Shown here one piece after another: positions 9,994 through 17,645 of a stretch of 64,000 nt of DNA. The DNA is taken from assembly GCA_947053545.1 (NCBI GenBank), contig CAMRSY010000005.1:1-64000 (forward strand). Reading direction: 5' to 3'. The translations under genes and the position numbers were made by a program. Each line of letters opens with the position of its first letter. The stretch's first letter is position 1. This DNA is from an uncultured Clostridia bacterium. Lineage in GTDB: Bacteria > Bacillota > Clostridia > Christensenellales > Borkfalkiaceae. Below the pieces are notes generated by a model. That model was not told the DNA's origin. It searched no databases and saw nothing but the letters and a program-made list of their open reading frames with translations.

Positions 9994-10440
9994 ATGCTTA
10001 ATTCATTAATGGCGGCAAGCAACATAGTATCTTACGTTTTGATAGGCGTAATGGTTTTGGTATTGGTGGTATCCATGATTTTAATGAACCGCCGCAGTAA
10101 AAAGCGTCAGCAGGAAGCGCAGGATTTAATAGACGCGGTAAAGCCCGGCAACAAGGTTAAAACCATAGGCGGCATTTGCGGAATAGTTGTGGAGGTTGAC
10201 CCCGAAGACGATTCGTTCGTGCTTGAAACGGGCAGTGAAGCAAGCGGTAAATGCTATATCAAATTCGTGCGTCAGGCAATATACGAAAGCGACGCCAAAC
10301 TGGAAAAGGACGTCAAGACGGAAAAGCCTGAAAACGAAACCGCAGGGGAAACCGAATCGGCGGAAACGGCGGAACAACCCGTTGCGGAAGAACCGGCGGT
10401 TGAAGCTGCTGCGGAAGAAAAAGGCGCGGACAAAGAATAA
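9994..10440 (+). CDS. yajC: preprotein translocase accessory subunit YajC
   Basis: A 148-residue membrane protein: one N-terminal hydrophobic helix (about residues 11-32), then RRSKKRQQEAQDLIDAVKPG and KVKTIGGICGIVVEV, the usual YajC core, followed by a tail of about 50 residues very rich in Glu and Ala. YajC works with SecDF at the Sec translocon. The ATG at 9994 is preferred to an upstream TTG because GGAG sits 6 nt before it. The acidic tail is longer than in many homologues. Confidence 0.92.
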   Translation: MLNSLMAASNIVSYVLIGVMVLVLVVSMILMNRRSKKRQQEAQDLIDAVKPGNKVKTIGGICGIVVEVDPEDDSFVLETGSEASGKCYIKFVRQAIYESDAKLEKDVKTEKPENETAGETESAETAEQPVAEEPAVEAAAEEKGADKE

Positions 10441-10498
10441 TCATACGTTCTTAAATTTAAACCCTTCGCATATTTTATGGTATGCGGAGGGAATTTTT

Positions 10499-10867
10499 AT
10501 GCGTAAAGACGGCGTTTTGCAGGTGGTAAAAGCAACTTTGGCCACTTTAATTTTTTCTTTGGTTTTCGTTATTGCGTTTACGCTTATTATACAGCTTGCT
10601 TCAATAAGTTCGGGAGTAATAAAACCGGTAAACCAGGTGTTTAAAATTCTTGCCATAGCGTTCGGCGGCTTGCTGTTCATACGCGGCGAAAAAGGTTTTT
10701 TAAAGGGGGCGGTAGCCGGACTGGCGTCGGTGTTGCTTTCTTATTTGCTTTTTGCTATTATAGGCGGCTCGTTTGCCGTAAGCTGGACGTTTATATTCGA
10801 AATTGTTCTCGGCGTAGCCGCGGGTATAATCGTCGGAATTATAGCCGTAAACATAAAAAAGTCGTAA
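10499..10867 (+). CDS. TIGR04086-like integral membrane protein
   Basis: A 122-residue protein that is almost entirely hydrophobic, with four likely membrane segments. Its length, topology and position between yajC and scfA match the TIGR04086 membrane family known from Clostridia. The function is unknown; the location suggests a link with Sec export or SCIFF. The start is set by GGAGG at 10486-10490. The frame is open upstream, but that part is a shadow of yajC. Confidence 0.75.
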   Translation: MRKDGVLQVVKATLATLIFSLVFVIAFTLIIQLASISSGVIKPVNQVFKILAIAFGGLLFIRGEKGFLKGAVAGLASVLLSYLLFAIIGGSFAVSWTFIFEIVLGVAAGIIVGIIAVNIKKS

Positions 10868-10873
10868 AATTAC

Positions 10874-10902
10874 TTGATTTTTAACGACGCTTATTTTATA
10901 AT
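10874..10902 (+). promoter_or_regulatory. strong sigma-A promoter of scfA
   Basis: TTGATT (10874-10879), a 17-bp spacer and a perfect TATAAT (10897-10902) give a start near 10909, 25 nt before the scfA ATG. The peptide gene therefore probably has its own transcript in addition to read-through from yajC. Confidence 0.75.
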
Positions 10903-10933
10903 GAAATCAAGCAAACGTTCAAGGAGAATTACA

Positions 10934-11092
10934 ATGATTAAGACAATAGCTAAACCTGCCGAGAAAAAAGTAACGGCTTGCGGCGAATGCAGAAGCACCT
11001 GCCAGTCGGCTTGCAAAACCAGCTGCACCGTAGGCAATCAAAGCTGTGAAAGAATTACCAGAGAAGAAAACCCCGAAAAGAGCGTAAAGTAA
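10934..11092 (+). CDS. scfA: SCIFF ranthipeptide precursor (six-cysteine peptide)
   Basis: This 52-residue peptide carries the near-invariant SCIFF core CGECRSTCQSACKTSC followed by TVGNQSCE, with cysteines at 16, 19, 23, 27, 31 and 38. In this family the radical-SAM enzyme next door installs thioether bonds from Cys to non-alpha carbons. The start at 10934 follows AAGGAG. The peptide continues for about 13 charged residues after the core (RITREENPEKSVK), where I would expect most family members to stop. The biological role of SCIFF is not established. Confidence 0.95.
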   Translation: MIKTIAKPAEKKVTACGECRSTCQSACKTSCTVGNQSCERITREENPEKSVK

Positions 11093-11117
11093 TTTAATAA
11101 AATTATAATTTAACCAG

Positions 11118-11140
11118 AGGGCGGAGCAACAATCCGCCCT
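11118..11140 (+). terminator. hairpin between scfA and scfB
   Basis: AGGGCGGA (11118-11125) pairs with TCCGCCCT (11133-11140) across a 7-nt loop, followed by TATAAACTTTTTA. The T run is imperfect, so it may act as an attenuator that keeps maturase expression below that of the peptide. Confidence 0.55.
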
Positions 11141-11182
11141 TATAAACTTTTTATACGGTTTTCGTAAAATCAGGGGTAACAG

Positions 11183-12511
11183 ATGGTACACGTTTTTAAG
11201 TACAAAGAATTTAATTATATATACGACAGCGGCAGCGGAAGTCTGCACGAATGCGACGGAAAAACTTACGATTATCTTGCGGCAAAGCTGGGACAATCCG
11301 TTGATATATCTTATTTAACGCCGCAAGAGTTAAAGGAAATAGAGGGCGATATTGCCGCGTTGAAAGAGGCGGGGCTTCTATTCGGGGAAGAAACGAAGGC
11401 CGGACCGGCAAAGTCAAACGAGGTAAAGGCGCTGTGCATACATATTTGTCACGACTGCAATCTGCGTTGCCGCTACTGCTTCGCCGACGAGGGCGCATAC
11501 CACTCTAACCGCGAATTTATGAGCGAGCAGACCGCAAAAAAGGCAATCGACTTTCTTATCGAAAACAGCGGCGGTCGAAAAGTTTTGGAGGTCGATTTTT
11601 TCGGCGGCGAGCCTTTAATGTGTCTGCAAACAATTAAAAACGTGGTATATTACGCCAAGCAGAGGGCGGCCGAGCGCGGAAAAAAATTTTTGTTTACAAC
11701 CACTACAAATGCGCTTTTGCTAAACGGCGACGCGGTTAAGTTTTTTAACGAAGAAATGGAAAACGTAGTGCTTTCGCTGGACGGAAGAAAAGAGGTGCAC
11801 GATGCTATCCGCAAAACGGTTAACGGCAAAGGCAGTTTCGAAGCGGTAATAGGAAATATAAAAAATTTCGTGGCTTCGCGCGGTGATAAACACTATTATG
11901 TCCGCGGTACGTATACCGCAAAAAATCTGGATTTTGCAAACGACGTGCTGTTTCTCGCTGACAGCGGTTTCGACAGTATTTCTATGGAACCGGTAGTTAC
12001 CGATATCGACGATTTGGCAATTAAAGAGGAACATTTGCCCGTAATTTTAAACGAGTACGAAAGGTTGTGCGACGAATATTTGGCAAGATACGAGAGGGGG
12101 GAAGGTTTTAACTTTTTCCACTTTAACGTCGATTTGGAGGGAGGGCCCTGTCTAAGCAAGCGCGTTTCTGCGTGCGGCGCGGGCAACGAATATTTTTCAG
12201 TGGCGCCCAACGGCGATTTGTATCCCTGTCATCAGTTTGTAGGCGACGAAAAGTTTAAAATGGGCAACGTTTACGAAGGCGCGCTTGATTCCGGAATACG
12301 TAAAACGTTTGCCGAAAATTGTCTGTTCACCCGCAACAGGTGCGGTAGTTGTTTCGCCAAATATATCTGCAGCGGCGGTTGCAGCGCCAATAACTATCAC
12401 TTTAACGGCGATATGAACGAGCCGTACGGCGTAACCTGCGAAATGATGAAAAAGCGTATCGAATGCGGTATGCACGTTCTTGCCCGCAAAAGAGCGCTGA
12501 AAAATACGTAA
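11183..12511 (+). CDS. scfB: SCIFF maturase, radical SAM thioether enzyme
   Basis: A 442-residue radical-SAM/SPASM enzyme. The N-terminal part (FKYKEFNYIYDSGSG) fits the peptide-recognition region of such maturases. The AdoMet cluster motif CNLRCRYC is at 92-99. The C-terminal SPASM region has many cysteines (CGAGNEYFSVAPNGDLYPC and CGSCFAKYICSGGC) for two more iron-sulfur clusters. It modifies the ScfA cysteines. It lies directly after scfA and ahead of secD, the standard clostridial arrangement. Confidence 0.95.
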   Translation: MVHVFKYKEFNYIYDSGSGSLHECDGKTYDYLAAKLGQSVDISYLTPQELKEIEGDIAALKEAGLLFGEETKAGPAKSNEVKALCIHICHDCNLRCRYCFADEGAYHSNREFMSEQTAKKAIDFLIENSGGRKVLEVDFFGGEPLMCLQTIKNVVYYAKQRAAERGKKFLFTTTTNALLLNGDAVKFFNEEMENVVLSLDGRKEVHDAIRKTVNGKGSFEAVIGNIKNFVASRGDKHYYVRGTYTAKNLDFANDVLFLADSGFDSISMEPVVTDIDDLAIKEEHLPVILNEYERLCDEYLARYERGEGFNFFHFNVDLEGGPCLSKRVSACGAGNEYFSVAPNGDLYPCHQFVGDEKFKMGNVYEGALDSGIRKTFAENCLFTRNRCGSCFAKYICSGGCSANNYHFNGDMNEPYGVTCEMMKKRIECGMHVLARKRALKNT

Positions 12512-12567
12512 AAACAAAAAAATAAACGATAAGCGGAGTAAAAATAGTTTTCTTTCGGCAAAATTAT

Positions 12568-12596
12568 TTGACTACTCCGCTAATTTTCTATATAAT
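12568..12596 (+). promoter_or_regulatory. sigma-A promoter of secD-secF
   Basis: TTGACT (12568-12573), a 17-bp spacer and TATAAT (12591-12596) predict a start near 12603. An inverted repeat, AGCGGAGTA (12532-12540) and TACTCCGCT (12573-12581), abuts the -35 box. Confidence 0.7.
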
Positions 12597-12668
12597 TATC
12601 AAGGTTACATAAAATTATTGTGCCAAAGTATTAATTTCTGCGGCAAAAGTATAAAAGGAGGAGCATAG

Positions 12669-14264
12669 ATGGGCAAAGTCAAATCGGTTATAATCACCGT
12701 TTTACTTGCGTTGGCGATAGCCGTTGCGGCGTTTTTCGCCGTCGTCTCGTTCCCTGCTACAAACAAGGTAAAAGGTTTAACTTCAATTGCAAGCAACATT
12801 CATCTGGGCGCCGATTTGTCCGGTTATGCCTACACAACGGTTTATCCGGAAGGCGTTATAACTGCGGAGGAATACGTTAATCTGCAGTCGGACAAGCAGT
12901 CGGGTTATATCGTTGCAGGCGGATTATACGTCGAAGAACAGTTTTTAACCGATAACGGATTTGTCAACGGAGAAAGCGGCGAGGCGGATATAAACGCTTT
13001 TAAAAAGGCAGTGGCCGACGACGCGGACAGTCTTAACAAAAGATTCGGGCAAAAGGGTTATTCGTCTTATTCGGTAGCGGTGGAAGACGGAGTTTCAATA
13101 AAAATTTCCGTACCCACAAACTTTACCTACAACGCATATAAATATCCCGGCATGACTGTGGACGACGGTGAGAAATCGCGCAGTACCGATTTGTCCGTCG
13201 CGCAAGCCGCGCTTTCCAGCCTAACGGCATACGGCGATCTGACCTTAAGAACTACTGATACGTCCATATCGTTAACCGATTCCGACAATAACGCTACCAC
13301 TTACGACTGCACTAAAAGGGGAAAGGACAAGTGGGTTGAAATTGCGCAGGTAGACGGAAAGGATACCTATTCTTTGGCAAACGGCGACAGAGAGTCGGAA
13401 TATTTTAAAAGCATAAAAAGCAGTACCGTCGGCAACGTGTCGCGCATAACTTTCAACTTTACTGCGGAAGGCAGAGCCAAGTTTAAAGAGCTTACTACGC
13501 GCGCGGCGAGTTCGACAAGTAAAGTTATATATTTCTGCGTAGGCGACAGAGTACTTGTAAATTTCGAATGTAACGCGGCGATAGACGAAAAGAGCCTTGT
13601 TTTATCCGCAAACGATAAATATACTGCCGAAAATGCGGCGATAACTATGGATTCCGCCATAGGCGAAGGCGCTTTGAGTTTAATTTATAAAGATTATAGC
13701 AACACTTATATAACCGAAGCGGCGGGCGGCAAAAACGCGGCGCTTATGACGTTTATCGCTTCTGTTCTCGTCTTAGCCGGTCTGTGCGTTCTTCTGACAG
13801 TTAAGTACAAAAAGTTAGGGGCTGTTGTTTCGCTATTATCAATAGCTTTTGCCCTTGTAATTTTATACGCGCTGTTCCTGTTGAATATTCAGGTAACTTT
13901 TGCGGTAGTGCTAACCGCGGCGGTGCTTTTGGGCTTGTTTGTAATAAGCAACGCAATAGCGTTTGCAGAAACAAAGAGAATGACGGAAAGCGGTCGAACA
14001 ATGCAAGCTTCGGTAAAGGAAGCGTATAAAAAAGTGCTTATGACCGTTTCCGATATTCACATAGTTCTCGTCATCGTGGCAATTTTGCTTGCTGCCGTTG
14101 GCGTCGGCGAGGTTGCCGCGTGCGGACTTATATCGGTTATAGGCGTGGCGGCAAGTTACGTTTTGTACTGGCTTACAAGGTTTATGTGGTACGTCACAAG
14201 CTCGCCGGTTAAAGACAAATTCGGTTTTGCAGGCTTGAAGAGGGTGGTGTACGAAGATGACTAA
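12669..14264 (+). CDS. secD: divergent SecD export protein
   Basis: A 531-residue protein with SecD architecture: N-terminal anchor, a large external domain from about 35 to 350 including HLGADLSGYAY (from the LDL-GG motif) and ITFNFTAEGRAKFKELTT, then five C-terminal membrane segments. It assists Sec export. It is degenerate: the conserved AVDANVLI segment of the fourth helix, with the Asp needed for proton-driven action in Escherichia coli, reads FVISNAIAF. The ribosome site AAAGGAGG is strong and the gene overlaps secF by 8 nt. Confidence 0.85.
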   Translation: MGKVKSVIITVLLALAIAVAAFFAVVSFPATNKVKGLTSIASNIHLGADLSGYAYTTVYPEGVITAEEYVNLQSDKQSGYIVAGGLYVEEQFLTDNGFVNGESGEADINAFKKAVADDADSLNKRFGQKGYSSYSVAVEDGVSIKISVPTNFTYNAYKYPGMTVDDGEKSRSTDLSVAQAALSSLTAYGDLTLRTTDTSISLTDSDNNATTYDCTKRGKDKWVEIAQVDGKDTYSLANGDRESEYFKSIKSSTVGNVSRITFNFTAEGRAKFKELTTRAASSTSKVIYFCVGDRVLVNFECNAAIDEKSLVLSANDKYTAENAAITMDSAIGEGALSLIYKDYSNTYITEAAGGKNAALMTFIASVLVLAGLCVLLTVKYKKLGAVVSLLSIAFALVILYALFLLNIQVTFAVVLTAAVLLGLFVISNAIAFAETKRMTESGRTMQASVKEAYKKVLMTVSDIHIVLVIVAILLAAVGVGEVAACGLISVIGVAASYVLYWLTRFMWYVTSSPVKDKFGFAGLKRVVYEDD

Positions 14265-15270
14265 GTTTAAAGTTTGTGCAAAAATCCATCTGTTTATTAT
14301 TATAAGCTCGCTGGTTATCGCGATAGGGCTTGCCGTAGGTACCGTATGCCATTTCTGTGCTAACGGATTTTTCAATTACGGCGGCGAGTTTTCATCGTAT
14401 AAAAGCGTGAAAGTGCAATATGTTACCTGCACTGAGAAAACGGCGCTGTCCGTTTGCGACGAAGCTTTAAGCGGGTTAAATTCGTACGAGTTTTCCAGTT
14501 CCGAAAACAGATACGGCGGTGAAATAGTTTATAAGTTCACCTCTTCTACAGACAGTGTTAAACTGCAGGAAGCGGTGGAAATAATTAACGAAAAGTTAAA
14601 TGCGCAGGTCAACGAAGGCGACCTTAAAAACGCGGCTTCACTGCACGAAGGAACTGTCAGTGAGGGCGGCGCCAGGGCAATAACCTTTGCGTCTGTCGCT
14701 TTGGCTTCTGCGGCGGCATTTCAGTTTTTATACTTTATTTTCCGGTATAAACTGCGCGCGGCGTTTTCCGCGTTGCTTGCAAGCGTGCACAATTTAGGAA
14801 TATTCGTTGCGCTTGCGGCAATTACGCGCTTGCCGCTGGGCGCCGAAACGATAGCGTTCGGGGCAGTAGTAGTTTTACTTACTATGATTTTGTCGGCGGT
14901 TATTTTCGACCGTACTAAGAAAAATTTCGCAAATGAAAAATATGCGAAATATGAAAGAGCCGAGGTTATAGATACCTCTGCGGCGGAAGTGCGCGTTATA
15001 ACGTTTATTGCGGTTTGCTCGCTTATGGCGGCGGCGGTAATATTCGGCGTATTTGCGGCAATAGCTCATATGTGGGCTGGCGCGCTGGCGCCTTATGCGT
15101 TAGCTTTGCTTGCGCTTATTTCGGTAGGGTACGGAATAATGTTCTTTACCCCCGCGGTGCATTCCGCAATCGACGGTGTTTGCGAAAGGGTTAAAGCGTC
15201 AATGAAAGCGGGCAAAAAAGGCAAGTCGGCAAATATCGAAAAATCCGCCGATTCGGCAAAAGACGAATAA
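14257..15270 (+). CDS. secF: divergent SecF export protein
   Basis: A 337-residue partner of SecD with an N-terminal anchor, a short external domain (about 35-145) and five C-terminal membrane helices. The usual GIDFTGG motif is reduced to NYGGEFSSYKSV, and the conserved NDTVVVFDR segment reads ILSAVIFDR, so the first Asp is missing while FDR remains. The C-terminal tail is Lys/Ala-rich. Position and topology support SecF, although motif conservation is poor. Confidence 0.78.
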   Translation: MTKFKVCAKIHLFIIISSLVIAIGLAVGTVCHFCANGFFNYGGEFSSYKSVKVQYVTCTEKTALSVCDEALSGLNSYEFSSSENRYGGEIVYKFTSSTDSVKLQEAVEIINEKLNAQVNEGDLKNAASLHEGTVSEGGARAITFASVALASAAAFQFLYFIFRYKLRAAFSALLASVHNLGIFVALAAITRLPLGAETIAFGAVVVLLTMILSAVIFDRTKKNFANEKYAKYERAEVIDTSAAEVRVITFIAVCSLMAAAVIFGVFAAIAHMWAGALAPYALALLALISVGYGIMFFTPAVHSAIDGVCERVKASMKAGKKGKSANIEKSADSAKDE

Positions 15271-15283
15271 GCTAAAAACTTTC

Positions 15284-15307
15284 GGGCGGGAATTTTCCCG
15301 CCCTTTT
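15284..15307 (+). terminator. terminator after secF
   Basis: GGGCGGG (15284-15290) pairs with CCCGCCC (15297-15303), extended by AA/TT, and is followed by TTTT. Confidence 0.8.
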
Positions 15308-15335
15308 GATTGTATAAAAATTAAGGAGAGCGCTG

Positions 15336-17642
15336 TTGAAAAAAATTATTGCGGAAGCGGAATTTTCCGGTAAACAACTTAATGAAATTGCGGCGCTTTC
15401 CCGCGAAACGGGCTTGTGCGAACAAACCGTACGCATAATGTACGGCAGGGGGATAAATACCGCCGATAAAATAAGGGGCTTTATACGCCCGGGCAAAGAA
15501 AGGTTTTTAAATCCGCTTTTAATGAGCGGCATGAAAGAAGCGGTTAAGCTTATAACCCGCGCCCGCGACGAAGAATGGTCGGTTGCCGTTTACGGCGATT
15601 ACGATGCTGACGGAGTTTGCGCTTCAACCGTTTTATGCAGGGCGCTTGCGGAGTTCGGGATTGACGCGGCTGTTTTTGTTCCCGAACGGCGCAACGGCTA
15701 CGGGCTCAACGAAAGTTCGATAGACGGAATTTTCGAAGAATATTTTCCTCAGCTGTTTATTACGGTAGACTGCGGTATTTCCAACGCGCGCGAGGTTGAA
15801 TACATCAAAGAACAGGGTGCCGAGGTTATAGTTACCGACCATCATGAATTGCCCGAATTGTTACCCGACTGTATATGTATAAATCCCAAATTTGCCGATG
15901 AATATCCGTATGATAATTTGTGCGGCGCAGGGGTTGCGTTTAAACTTGCTTGCGCGCTGATAGGTACGCGAGCGTATAAATATCTCGATTTTACCGCTAT
16001 TGCAACCGTTGCCGACAGCGTGCCGTTAACGGGCGAAAACCGCGACATAGTAGCCGAAGGGCTTAAGCTTATTAACCTTTCGCCGCGCAAAAACTATATA
16101 AATTTTCTTAAAAAAGAGGAAAAGATAAGTTCGCAAACCGTTGCATTTTCCATAGCTCCTAAAATAAACGCCGCGGGTAGAATGGGCGACGCGCAGTCGG
16201 CCGTTACGTTGTTTCTTTCGGAGGACGACGGCGAAATTTACGATTATTCGGTAAAACTCACCGCGTACAATTTGGAAAGGCAGAAATATTGCGACGAATT
16301 GTATCTTTCCGCAAAGCGGCTTTTAAACGAGAAGGGCGCTTACGGCAGGGTTATCGTTTTGTGCGGGGAAGACTGGAACGCCGGTTTCGTAGGTATTGTC
16401 GCCGCCCGTCTTGCAGAAGAATACTGCCGCCCTGCATTACTTTTCGTTAAAAACGGAAATAAATGTAAGGGTAGCGCGCGCAGTGTGTACGGGGTTAATA
16501 TCTTCGAGGCGTTAAAGGCAAGTTCGCAATATATCGAAGAGTTTGGCGGACATTCGCAGGCGGCGGGCGTTAATATTGATTATGAAAATATCGAAGCGCT
16601 CGAAGAGTCGCTTAACGCATATCTTAAAAACGAGTATTCCGCCGAAGCTTTTACGCCTTCGCACTACGTAAACGGCATTTTCGATTGTTCGGCGCCGCTT
16701 GATTTTATGCGCGAATTAAGCCTTTTAGAGCCGTTTGGAGTAGGAAACCGTAAGCCGCAGTTTGTTTTACAGGCGGAAAACTGCCGTATACGCGCGTTAA
16801 AAGAAGGTTCGCCTCATCTGACTATGAAATGCGGCGGTATCGATTTAATCTATTTTTCGGGCGCAAAATTTGCAAAAATATTAAAAAGCCGAGTTCCGAA
16901 AGATATAGTTTTCGAATATTCCGTATCGTACTTTAAAGGTAAAGAGCAACTGCAGGGCTATGTGCGCGATGTGGTGTACCAACCCGAAAGTTGCGCCGTC
17001 GCCGCGCGCGAAATAAGTTTAAACGGCGTGGCTTCGGCGGTACGGGAAGAAATCGAATGTAATAAAATTTATATTTGCATAAATGAGGCACAGGCGGAAA
17101 TAGACAACGGCGGCGAGTACGGCACGCTTTTTGTCGCCGGTTCGCCCGAAACGCTTGAAAAATATAATCTGCAGGGCGTCGAAACAAATCTATTCACGCT
17201 TTCGGCAGGAAATCTTGCAAAAACGGTGCTGGTGTCTCCGCTGTACGACTGCGATTTATCCGGCTATGAAAACATAGTTTTTCTGGATTGCCCTTCGCGG
17301 ATAAATATATCTTCGCTGGCAGGTAAAACTGTTAAAATTTGTAAGGATATAAACGGTGCAAAGTCGGTTTGCGGGCTCGACTGCGACAGGGAAAGGCTGC
17401 TATCCGTTTTCAGGCAGGTAAGTGCAAACGGATTTAACTTGACCGGCGACACGCTTGAAGATATCGCAACGGCTGCCGATTTCGGTGTAAGCGCCGAACA
17501 GGCTCTTTTTGCATTTAAGGTGTTCGAACAGCTGGGTCTGGTTGAGTTTAAGGGCGGTAAATTAAACGTTGTGCGCGGCGTTAAAACACAGCTTACCAAT
17601 TCCGAGCTTTATAATTTTGTAAATTCACTCGTAAAGAGATAG
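15336..17642 (+). CDS. recJ: single-stranded-DNA exonuclease RecJ
   Basis: A 768-residue DHH-family 5'-3' exonuclease. The N-terminal part has VYGDYDADGVCAS and VTDHHELPELLPDC (the metal-binding DHH motif). The DHHA1 part contains GEDWNAGFVGIVAARL and FGGHSQAAGVNI. A C-terminal region of about 200 residues matches the longer Firmicutes form. It starts with TTG, placed 7 nt after AAGGAG. recJ and relA are 3 nt apart, a conserved neighbourhood. Confidence 0.93.
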   Translation: MKKIIAEAEFSGKQLNEIAALSRETGLCEQTVRIMYGRGINTADKIRGFIRPGKERFLNPLLMSGMKEAVKLITRARDEEWSVAVYGDYDADGVCASTVLCRALAEFGIDAAVFVPERRNGYGLNESSIDGIFEEYFPQLFITVDCGISNAREVEYIKEQGAEVIVTDHHELPELLPDCICINPKFADEYPYDNLCGAGVAFKLACALIGTRAYKYLDFTAIATVADSVPLTGENRDIVAEGLKLINLSPRKNYINFLKKEEKISSQTVAFSIAPKINAAGRMGDAQSAVTLFLSEDDGEIYDYSVKLTAYNLERQKYCDELYLSAKRLLNEKGAYGRVIVLCGEDWNAGFVGIVAARLAEEYCRPALLFVKNGNKCKGSARSVYGVNIFEALKASSQYIEEFGGHSQAAGVNIDYENIEALEESLNAYLKNEYSAEAFTPSHYVNGIFDCSAPLDFMRELSLLEPFGVGNRKPQFVLQAENCRIRALKEGSPHLTMKCGGIDLIYFSGAKFAKILKSRVPKDIVFEYSVSYFKGKEQLQGYVRDVVYQPESCAVAAREISLNGVASAVREEIECNKIYICINEAQAEIDNGGEYGTLFVAGSPETLEKYNLQGVETNLFTLSAGNLAKTVLVSPLYDCDLSGYENIVFLDCPSRINISSLAGKTVKICKDINGAKSVCGLDCDRERLLSVFRQVSANGFNLTGDTLEDIATAADFGVSAEQALFAFKVFEQLGLVEFKGGKLNVVRGVKTQLTNSELYNFVNSLVKR

Positions 17643-17645
17643 AAA

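Noticed and set aside
10187..10498. N-terminal extension of the TIGR04086-like protein
   Set aside because: This part is a frame shadow of yajC; the GGAGG site and ATG at 10499 mark the true start.
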